From: Adenophora triphylla var. japonica
Taxonomy: Eukaryota > Streptophyta > Magnoliopsida > Asterales > Campanulaceae
Reading direction: 5' to 3'
Length of the DNA: 64,000 nucleotides
NCBI GenBank assembly: GCA_022495995.1
Contig: JAFEMH010000752.1
Span: 1 to 64,000 of the forward strand
The notes below the pieces were generated by a model. The model saw nothing but the letters and a program-made list of their open reading frames with translations. It was not told where the DNA came from and did not search any database. Below are positions 55,893 to 64,000 of the stretch, piece by piece. Position 1 is the stretch's first letter, and each line of letters opens with the position of its first letter. The position numbers and the translations under genes are program-made.

Positions 55893-57304
55893 TTGAATTA
55901 TGATGAATTGAAGAAAATTAGGGATAAATTGCAAGATGGAAAGTATGGGGAGTTTTCATTGAACAAGGATGGGATTCTAACCTTTAAAGGCAGGATTTCC
56001 GTGCCTTCTTCCCCAGAGATCAAAAAGACAGTGTTAGAGGATGGCCACAAGTCCCGATTTGCTATTCATCCAGGAAGCACCAAAATGTATCAGGATTTGA
56101 AGAGGGGCTACTGGTGGAATGGCATGAAAAAGGAGAGTGCAGAATTTGTATCCAAGTGTTTGACTTGCCAACAGATCAAAGCTGAACATCAGAGACCAGC
56201 AGGATTGCTTCAACCACTGGATATTTCGGAAAGAAAGTGGGAGGGCATTTCTATGGATTTTGTGACTAGATTGCCTCCTACTCCGAGGATGATGGATGCT
56301 ATATGGGTGATTGTGGATAGATTGACCAAATCAGCTCATTTTTTACCAGTTTCAAACAAGTATTCATTGGAGAGATTGGCCCAGTTGTATATCCGTGAGA
56401 TTGTGAGATTGCATGGGGTACCTGTCAACATTGTTTCTGATAGGGATCCGAGATTCACCTCCCAGTTTTGGAGGGCTTTGCATGAATCCTTGGGGTCCAA
56501 GTTGAGTTTTAGTACAGCATTTCATCCTCAGACTGATGGACAGACAGAGAGGACCATTCAGATTCTCGAGGACATGGTTCGGGCTTGTGTGATGGACTTC
56601 CAGTTATCTTGGGAAGACCATTTGCCTTTAGTGGAATTTGCCCATAACAATAGCTACCAATCCAGCACTGAGATGGAACCATATGAGGCACTGTATGGGA
56701 GGAAATGTAGGTCTCCAATGTGTTGGGACGAGGTTGGTGAAGCTAGACTTTGGGGTCCAGACTTGGTTAGTGACTCAACTGAGAAGATCAAAGTGATCCG
56801 TGACAGATTGAGGACAGCCCAGAGTCGCCAGAAGAGCTATGTCGACACTAGAAGAAGGGAGTTATCCTTTCAGGTTGGTGATTTGGTATTCTTGAAGATC
56901 TCACCAAGAACGGGGATCAAAAGGTTTGGAAACAAAGGGAAGTTGGCTCCTAGATTTGTTGGTCCATTTGAGGTGTTAGAGAAGGTAGGTGAGTTAGCCT
57001 ATCAATTGGATCTACCTCCATCTCTTTCTTCTCTCCATGATGTGTTCCATGGGTCCATATAGAGGAAATACTGCTATAATTCCTCTCATGTTCTGAGTTC
57101 TCCTCCAGAGGATGTCCAGGCAGATATGACCTATGTGGAGGTACCATTGCGGATTCTAGAGTGGCAGGTCCGAGAATTTTGTACCAAGAGTATTCCCGTG
57201 GTGAAAGTTCTTTGGAAGAATCATATCATTGAGGAAGCTACTTGGGAACTGGAATCTGAGGTGAGACAGAAGTATCCAGATTTGTTTGATCATTCAGGTA
57301 AGTG
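55893..57304 (+). pseudogene. Element C integrase and chromodomain
   Basis: The zinc-binding region ([22 protein letters not shown]) is followed by the complete core: Asp in ISMDFV, Asp in VSDRDPRFTS and Glu in DGQTERTIQ. The C-terminal domain (GDLVFLKISP, LAPRFVGPFEVLEKV) follows, with a TAG at 57060-57062 in the LHDVFHGSI segment. The chromodomain comes next (RILEWQVREFCTKSIPVVKV, then ATWELESEV) to TGA 57302-57304. Only one stop separates integrase from chromodomain. Confidence 0.9.
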
Positions 57305-57345
57305 AAGTCCAAATTCGGGACGAATTTTATTTAAGGGGGAGTGAG
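57305..57345 (+). other. Element C polypurine tract and pre-LTR segment
   Basis: AAGGGGGAGTGAG (57333-57345) directly precedes the TG of the 3' LTR, as at 27567-27579. Confidence 0.8.
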
Positions 57346-58478
57346 TGTCATGACCCTAAACCTAGGCACATTTTGGTCACACGTGAAGCACATGGGGTTG
57401 GGTATGCATTGCATCTCATCCTTTGCTTGTTGGCATTTGGTTTGATTACGTGTTCATTTTGAGACTTGTGATGAACTATGTGAAGTTAGATGTTATTAAA
57501 GTGATTTTGATCATATAATATCTAAATAAAAGAAATGGGAGTTTTGTGTAGTAAAGAGATAACACTTGAAATTTTGAATTAAAAGTGTTATGAAAGTGTC
57601 GAGGAGCTTGAGGGTAACTTTAACCTTGAGGTTGTTGTTTGTTGATTTTCAAACCTGGAGGAGCTTGTGTGAAAAATATTTTATATAAATCTCTTTAAGT
57701 TTCTTCAAGAAGCCTTATAACTTCCTCAGTATTCTCCATGTTCCTACGTTCTAGAAAAGCATAAACCCTAGTTGATCTTCCTAAAATCCCAGAAATTCAC
57801 CCATTGCTTTGTTGTTATTTCCGACTTCAAAATATTGCTAAGGGAGTTGAATAGAACAAGAAGATCCAATTATATCTTTCTTTTATTTTGGTAAAATTTG
57901 GTAACTTGTTATGATTATTTCAAATAACTGTCCATCATGTGTATTGTGATTCTATTATGATGTTGTGAATTAGTTTTGTAAAGGTTTGATCATACACTTG
58001 GGGTTTGGAATGGAAAGAAAATAAGTTGGTTGAAGAAACATGTTAAAAGGTGATATAATGGGTTGAATTGAATTGGGAACTTGTTATATATATGTTATGG
58101 GGTATGAATGGAGTATTTTATGGTCCATAACATGTTCACATACTTATGTTGGATGACTTCGCAGTAGCTGAACTGAGAGCTATAGGTGTTGTTTTACTGT
58201 TGTTGCTGATGTTGCAGCTTAAACATCAGTTTCTGGGCTTAGGCACGACTCGTGCCCTGAAGAACGAGTCGTGACCTGGTATGGAGAAGTCGTGCGACAA
58301 AAGTGGACTGTAGGGTCACGAATAGTAGAAAGGGAATCAGTCGTGCAGGATTGAGGCACGAGTCGTGCCCCGAACTATGTCATTTTAGCAACTTTGCAAG
58401 CTTTTGAACCTAGTCTAATGGGTATGAACTTAGTCCCTATTTAACTACGCTTCTAGTACAAATTTAGTACTACAGTAT
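57346..58478 (+). repeat. Element C 3' LTR, cut by element F
   Basis: It matches 27580-28139 plus 47281 to about 47853. The GGCACGACTCGTGCC palindrome is at 58240-58254. The remainder of the LTR lies beyond element F and the window. The five bases AGTAT at 58474-58478 would be F's target duplication. Confidence 0.88.
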
Positions 58479-59860
58479 TGATGGATGTGTTTTTACACAC
58501 CCATTTTTCATGTCTACGAACCTATTTTAGGCTCAAAATCCCGGGTTTTATGTTGTTTTAATGTGGTTGTTGAGTATTTCATGAGTACAGGGTAAAGAGA
58601 TGGTTAAGTGTTGAGTTTTGTCAAGAAAAAGTGCAAGGAGTAATGTTGGAGTGGAGCGGAGCAGGAAAATAGTGAAACAGATACAAGCTCCAGAAACTGC
58701 CATCCAGAGCGGCTGCGCTCAACCTAAGGGCGACCGCGCTCAATTGAAGAAAATCAGGCCAAGCTCTCGGCCAAACTCTCGGCCATTCACAGCGGATGCG
58801 CTCAATACCATTGCGGCCGTGTTCAAGAAGGAAAATTGAAGACCAAACTTTCTGCCAAGGAGCGCGGGCGCGCTCAACACAAGAGCAACCGCGCTAAGCC
58901 CGTTTTCAGTACCAGTTTTCAGCAACTAATGAAGGGCATTTTCAACTTTTCTCACATTTTAGCCTATGGATTTTGCCCTAGAATATATATTCCAGCAGCA
59001 CACTTTGGAAAAACAACTTTCATATAACTTTTGTTTTAGTTTTGAGCTTTCGTAGAAGTAATTTTCGTTCATCAATTCGGGATTCTTCAGGTTTTGATGT
59101 TCTTCTGTTTTATGATTATTGTTGGTTTCATTATGTCGTTTAGTAGCTAAATCATTTAGATTTGCGGATTGGTGGTAACGATTACTGAATCTTTATGCTA
59201 TAGATTTAATTCTTTCAATTGGATCTCTTTCTAGTTCTTCAAAGTATTAATCTTTAAAGGTTTTAAGGTTTCAATTTCATGTTAAGATGAATTTGGCCTT
59301 TTAATTATTTGGATATCAATTGCGCCATTAAATTGGGGATTGATATAATTTAATACTGCTTTGAAGATTAGATCTAATTGAGGCCGTTATAGAAATCAAA
59401 AGGGTTTAGATTCCTATATTCTTAAGGATTGAATAATTGTTTGATTATTGTGAGGCCGTAATAGAAATCGCAGCTTGATAACAATTAAAAGGGTTGCAAT
59501 CCGGGCACCACACCGTCCCAATCCTTACTTTTGTGAATGAATCTTAGATTGAGATTAATGTTTTTAGCAATAAAAATGGCATAAAGTGAAAGTAATTGTG
59601 AATCCAATCAGTGAATCTCCGTTGTCGATCTGAGTCAATTCTCTACTTTTAAATTGCTTCCTTAGCTTTAATCTTTTGCTTGCTATTTTAGAATTAATTT
59701 TCTGCGTTCAATCAAAAATCTGTGGTTACTATATTCACTGCTTTTATTTTATTTGTTTACCAACGAGTCTCTGTGGTTCGACCCCTGCTCGTGCATACTG
59801 CTACACCGGTAGTGAGTACACTTGCCCGGTTTTTATTACTAGAGGAATTTTTCTCCATCA
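58479..59860 (+). repeat. Element F 5' LTR
   Basis: 1382 bases. A cluster of CpG-rich motifs of the form GCGGNNGCGCTCAA lies at about 58705-58900 (five variants, including one in GCGCGGGCGCGCTCAAC). It is LTR by position and ends, not by comparison with a partner. Confidence 0.85.
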
Positions 59861-59866
59861 AGTTTT

Positions 59867-59884
59867 TGGCGCCGTTGGCGGGGA
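59867..59884 (+). other. Element F primer-binding site (tRNA-Asp type)
   Basis: TGGCGCCGTTGGCGGGGA differs by one base from the site of element G. Confidence 0.88.
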
Positions 59885-59918
59885 CTTGTTGCAAGTAAAC
59901 AAGTAGGTTAGGTAGTGA

Positions 59919-60468
59919 ATGCAAGGTCGTCGTTCTTTGAATCCTATATCGGTGCCATTGGACGACAACATAAATAGACTTAATAAAGCTAAAGACACTA
60001 AGCTTCTTGAGGAAGTATTTGAGGGAGATCCCCTCTTTAATCCCCTCTTTTCAGATTCGGACACCGAATCAGAACCCTCTACCACCGAGGTAAAGGAAGA
60101 GAAAGCCGAGATGGCAGAACCACCGGCACAAACGATGAATGATTACCTTAGACCTAGGGTAGACACTTCTACCTCATGCATAGTGCTGTCCAAAGCAGCA
60201 AAGAATCTAGAGGTCAAAGGTCAGTATTTTGCTTGTTACCTAGTTTTCAGGGGCTACCAGGCGAGGATGCCTTGACTTTCTTGAAAGAATATATTATGAC
60301 GGTAGCCCAGTTTTTATTAAGAGCGGGAGTGACTGAAGATCAGGTTAGGCTTAAGTGCTTCCCTTACACTCTAAAAGGGGTAGCGAAAACTTGGTTAATG
60401 ATGCTTCCATCCCAAAGCATAAGCATATGGACTGAGATGCAAGATATTTTTCTTAGGAGGTACTACCC
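59919..60468 (+). pseudogene. gag: Element F gag, N-terminal part
   Basis: It starts at ATG 59919 with an acidic N-terminus. The reading shifts frame near 60240. After the shift the capsid-like blocks LPGEDALTFLKEY, LKCFPYTLKGVAKTWL and WTEMQDIFLRRYYP follow. Element E interrupts it there. It resembles Athila gag but differs from element G's gag. Confidence 0.82.
60464..60468. repeat. Putative target-site duplication of element E, left copy
   Basis: TACCC precedes the TG of the LTR. The other copy would be beyond the window. Confidence 0.5.
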
Positions 60469-61469
60469 TGTAGACACCCCATTCTGAACACATCGGATCA
60501 TACTTATACCACTCTAAGTCTCGCTTTGAGTCAAGAAGTAGAAATCCACCATTTCGTCATGTTTCGTTAAGTTTTGACTAACCACCGTTAGATTGGGACT
60601 AAACTGCATACGAGATAACGAGGAAAGGACAAAACTGTCTACAGGAGCAATATCTCGCCGCGAGATGGCGTGTCTCGCGCGAGATATCCCCCCTCTGCAG
60701 ATTGCAGACGACAGTTTCCTCGTCGATTTCAACCTCTTTTCGGGATAAAATTTTATCTCTCCGGCCAACCATTAGGATTTGGAGTCTAGAACCATCTGAT
60801 AGGGTTTTACCTCTCCACTTCTTCCTATCCATTCCCTATAAATACTTGGTGACTTCTAAGGTTCGAGACCCCCGATTGGACCGCGAATTTTCACAACACA
60901 CACACATTTTGTTGGCTTCTTTCCCTGAAAGAATCCTACAAAATCACCCTAAAAAACACACCTCATAGTTTGTTTGTCAACCTTGTTTAAAAACAAACAT
61001 CAAGCTCCAATTCAAGGACCGAGGCGAAGCTCTGTCCGTGTCAAGAGTCAATTCTAAACTTAAGTCGAAACTCTGCCCAAATCACCTCACGCAAGGTAAC
61101 CCCTAAATCCCTTTCTAATTGATTGTTAGAGTGGTAAAAGTCCATAGAATCTAGGATCGGCCTAGAGCCTCTCCAAATCATGGAGACGGTCTCGAAGCAA
61201 TCGATCCTACATTCCGTTTAACCACGTTAAATGGACCTTTGTTTGTAATATTAAAAAATCGTTTTTCTTTTATTTTGAAAACCTCTCTTTTCTTTAGCAA
61301 GACCGATCTCCGGATTGGGTGAAATGGATGCTCCTTGGCCTACCCATTTCATAACCTAAGCCCCGAACCCAAATCTCTTTCAAAATGGTTTTCCTATTTT
61401 CTCCAATCGAATAATATAGGTGGCGACTCAAAACGAAAAGATAAAGTTCTTTTTCCTCACAACGCTACA
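60469..61469 (+). repeat. Element E 5' LTR
   Basis: It starts TGTAGACACCCC and ends CGCTACA, the reverse complement of D's LTRs with moderate divergence. CpG palindromes lie at 60652-60666 and 60672-60685. Confidence 0.92.
60837..60844 (+). promoter_or_regulatory. TATA box of the element E 5' LTR
   Basis: TATAAATA, conserved with element D. Confidence 0.65.
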
Positions 61470-61470
61470 G

Positions 61471-61488
61471 TGGCGATTCCGTTGGGGA
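61471..61488 (+). other. Element E primer-binding site (tRNA-Arg type)
   Basis: TGGCGATTCCGTTGGGGA, one base after the LTR. It differs at three positions from element B's site. Confidence 0.8.
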
Positions 61489-62633
61489 TTTAAAATTGAG
61501 AGGCTTAAACTTGCGTCAAAATTAAAAGAGAGGTTTTCAAAAATTTTGTAAATTCGAATTTTTTGCTCTCAGATGAGGCATGTCTCGCGGCGAGATATCA
61601 TATCTCGCGCGAGATATTGCTTCGGCAATCTGGTTATTTTCTGATTTCTCCCGTTTGTCTCATAGTCCAAGACGAGAGCCGAACATGCAAGGGGGGATCC
61701 CAGAATTCATTATCATTAGAGTTCTCGCATCTTAAGGCCTCCCTTAAGGTGTAGAACTTGAACCTTCATTTCCTTTAAATAATTGATTATTATTTATAAA
61801 CTGCGTGCGATTGGATTTTATTCAATTAAAGTCCGGTCCATTGGGGATTCGGGAGTTGTAAATTGAATTATTTATCTCTCTTTCTCTCTCTCTTTATGTG
61901 GAACTACGACGGCCTGAGTCTTCCTAATTTGGGAGAAACGTAGGCAACCACTTGGTGCGGCCACTATCTGTTTTCCTTTTGATTTTTCAAAAAAAAAAAA
62001 ACTCTCTATTTTACTCTATCACCTAGATTGACTATCACACACACGCACTCATATTATAACTGTCATTGCACTGCATACCCTCTATAAATCCGGGACCCAC
62101 ACTAAGGACGGATGACGGTAACCACCTAGTTGCCGGTCTCTCCGAAGATGGACAATCCCACTCCGCGTATTCAATCCACTTAGATTGGCATATCGTGGGG
62201 AGCCTAGCCTTCCAGCCCTGCATCGCCACATTCTCATGTAGATTGACCTTTTTAGGATCACTCCGTGACCGGTCGGTTTTGACTCGGTGATCTTTTCTTA
62301 TTTTTGACCAAAACAAAGCCATGCAAAATTGACAATAAAGAAGGATTCAGAAAAGTCCCTTCGGAAAAAGTCCCTTCGGAAAAAGTCTCTTCGGAATGAC
62401 CCTTTCGGATGTCCCTTCAAAAAAAAATATATGCATATAATCCTTCAAAAAAAAACAATCTTACATGGCTTTGTTTTACAAAAATCGGATTGATTGCTTA
62501 GTCGTTAGGTTCTGATAAAGGCCTTAGAAATCCTTCAAAACGGACTTTCCGTTCCGACCAAAATTTAGGCTTAAATAAAAATCGACTTTCCGTGTGATTA
62601 TCTCGTGCGGGATTACTTGTCTCACGCGGGATA
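61489..62633 (+). other. Element E leader (5' untranslated region)
   Basis: It matches D's leader in reverse. It contains CpG motifs at 61582-61596, 61602-61615, 62599-62612 and 62620-62633, and the hairpin with CTACG (61904-61908) and CGTAG (61939-61943) arms. A CT-rich run lies at about 61876-61893, and an array keyed by CCCTTCGGAAAAAGT at about 62356-62420. Confidence 0.78.
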
Positions 62634-64000
62634 ATGCTTCTGTTTGCTGAATTTGAGCCTGAGCCATTTGAGTCTGCTTCCGACTCGTTGGGGCTAGATC
62701 CTGATATCTGCATCTCTTCTGTCAGGTTTTCGAAGCTACTCAACTTCAAGACTCCCAACACAATGTCCGACATCGACAACATTCTGGGTAACGAAACTCT
62801 GTCCGAAAACAACCACAAACTTCTGGAAGAAGCCAATGATCGCCTAGAAGTGCAAGCTTCCCAAATCCACACTCTCGTGGAAGAAATTCAAGAGCTTAGG
62901 GCTGCACTAGCCAACAAAGAAAAGAAGAAGAAAAATGATTCTTCCTCCGGAGAAGAGAAGTCATACACCAAAAGGGCCAAGGGTCGCCGCAAAAGCAAAG
63001 GCAAGAAAAAGAGGTACGAGTCTAGCTCGTCATCTTCCTCATCTGACAATGAAAGCTACACATCCAAGAAAGAAAGCAAGGGGGAAAGCAAGAATGAACC
63101 CCTTACCATGGCCATGCTAGAAAAGAAACTTGCATCCCTCGATGTGAGTAAGGGAGCCTCGCTCTCTATTGATTACGATACCCTTCGTCAGTCCATGTCA
63201 AAGCTTCCTAGAAAGTACAAGACACCCGACATTGCAAAATTCAATGGCACCACCTATCCCAAATCACATTTGGAGACTTACTCTTGGGCCATGCTACCTA
63301 TGGGTGTCGATGACAACCTGTTGGCCCAATGCTTTCCACAAACTCTCGATGGTGCCACTAGAGATTGGTATATGACCCTTCCACTCTCTACAAGACTCGA
63401 CTGGCCACTCGCTAGTTGTACTTTCCAAAAGCAATACGAGGACAACTCCACTTATCGCACCACTAGAAGGGATCTTGAGCAAACCAAGCAGCTTCCGAAC
63501 GAATCCTTCACAGATTTTGTCAAAAGGTGGAGAACCAAACTAACCGAAATTGTTGATAGGTCCAGCCTAGACGAGCAAATTCACATCCTCATACAATGCC
63601 TTAGAGAGGAATATCAAGACAAGCTAGCCGGCAACTATTTTCCTAGCTTCGCCGAACTTCACAAGTCGGGCATACGGTTAGATGACCTCATCAAACAGAA
63701 AAGGGAAGTCAAGAAATAAAGTGGATTCCGTTACAACAAGAGCTCTTCTTCCTCTTCCAATCCCAAGGATACATCTGTCAATGCCATTGTCTTCAATCAT
63801 CCCGGAAATGGTAAGTAATCTGCAGTACCTCCACCACAAAAGAAGAAGAAGGATAGACATTATGACAAACTTGAAGGAATCACCCAAGAAGAACTCTTCG
63901 AAGTGCTTGTCAAGAACGGGAAAATCAAACCAAGAGAAGGTGGGCCTCCAAAGAAAGATCTTCACATGACCATGCTCATCACCTCTTCTGCAAGTACCAC
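62634..64000 (+). pseudogene. gag: Element E gag, cut by the window end
   Basis: The frame 62634-63719 (361 codons) starts within the leader. The more likely initiator is ATG 62763 (MSDIDNILGNE), which opens a coiled-coil-like segment. The Lys/Ser-rich stretch and capsid domain (PDIAKFNGTTYP, LDGATRDWY, TDFVKRWRTKL) match D. TAA at 63717-63719 replaces a Glu codon of D. A second TAA follows near 63817 and a one-base gain near 63805, after which the KLEGITQEELFEVLVKNGKI block is read in another frame. Confidence 0.88.

Larger units (their letters stand above)
53789..56322 (+). repeat. Element C internal tandem duplication, copy b
   Basis: It matches 50366-53788 without the LINE, with scattered point differences. 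It begins in the middle of the second gag zinc knuckle, so it has no gag start. Confidence 0.92.
26947..58478 (+). mobile_element. Element C: Tekay/Del-type chromovirus array, interrupted by B and carrying an internal duplication
   Basis: The order is pol end of a first copy, polypurine tract, a shared LTR (27580-28139 plus 47281-49342), a Met-type primer-binding site, gag-protease-reverse transcriptase-RNase H-integrase with a tandem duplication, chromodomain, polypurine tract and 3' LTR (57346-58478, cut by element F). Element B (28140-47275) and the LINE (51733-52622) are later insertions. The chromodomain and the initiator-Met primer site place it among chromoviruses. The Tekay/Del assignment is from general resemblance. 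Confidence 0.85.
58479..60468 (+). mobile_element. Element F: Athila-like LTR retrotransposon, visible 5' part
   Basis: The LTR starts TGATGGATG and ends TCTCCATCA, with a seven-base inverted end match (TGATGGA/TCCATCA). It is followed by a tRNA-Asp-type primer site and a gag start. The element is cut at 60468 by element E. The rest of it must lie beyond the window's right edge. Confidence 0.88.
60469..64000 (+). mobile_element. Element E: Tat-lineage element of the same family as D, cut by the window end
   Basis: A 5' LTR (1001 bases), primer-binding site, leader and gag match element D in reverse orientation. The rest is outside the window. Nonsense changes at 63717 and near 63817 and a frameshift near 63805 are private to E, so both copies are defective in different ways. 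Confidence 0.92.

Noticed and set aside
1..64000. A host gene between the elements
   Set aside because: Every longer coding signal was assignable to a retroelement or its antisense cargo; the remaining gaps are short and without domains.

Overview
The window is plant nuclear DNA made almost entirely of retrotransposons nested inside one another. I see no convincing host gene, tRNA gene or rRNA gene. The families (Tat-lineage, Athila-like and chromodomain-bearing Ty3/gypsy elements, plus an RTE-type LINE), the plant mobile domain (PMD) and the plant-type introns point to a flowering plant, probably a eudicot with a large, repeat-rich genome. I cannot name the species. Element labels A to G are mine.

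Layout. Element A (+ strand, Tat lineage, from before position 1 to about 26946) has decayed gag and pol and, after pol, two genes on the opposite strand. It is split inside its reverse transcriptase by element D (3464-17546, - strand, Tat lineage, 5-bp target duplication ATGGT). From 26947 a chromovirus, element C (+ strand), begins with the 3' end of one copy, then a long LTR, then a second copy running to 57345 and the start of its 3' LTR (57346-58478). C's left LTR is split by element B (28140-47275, - strand, Tat-like, duplication GTAAG). B's gag is split by element G (37211-44450, - strand, Athila-like, gag-protease only, duplication GGCAG). Inside C, 2.53 kb running from the gag zinc knuckle to integrase is duplicated in tandem, and one copy carries a 5'-truncated RTE LINE (51733-52622). 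C's 3' LTR is broken by element F (58479 onward, + strand, Athila-like). F's gag is broken by element E (60469 to the window end, + strand, same family as D).

How the parts relate. Coding order in each element is gag, protease, reverse transcriptase, RNase H, integrase. Nearly all of these reading frames are broken; the clear exception is G's 757-codon gag-protease. The three Tat-like elements whose 3' half is visible (A, B, D) carry an intron-containing antisense PMD gene between the gag or pol end and the 3' terminus. A and D add a second antisense gene resembling the plant domain I recall as DUF7745. Beyond these genes each has a tandem-repeat block. A, B, D and E also share short hairpin elements. 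Each LTR family carries its own cluster of CpG-rich near-palindromes, in or near the LTRs and around the antisense genes.

Relative ages follow from the nesting: C before B before G; A before D; C before F before E. My hand counts of LTR differences are approximate: about 1% for D, about 1.7% for G, and about 4% for C and B.
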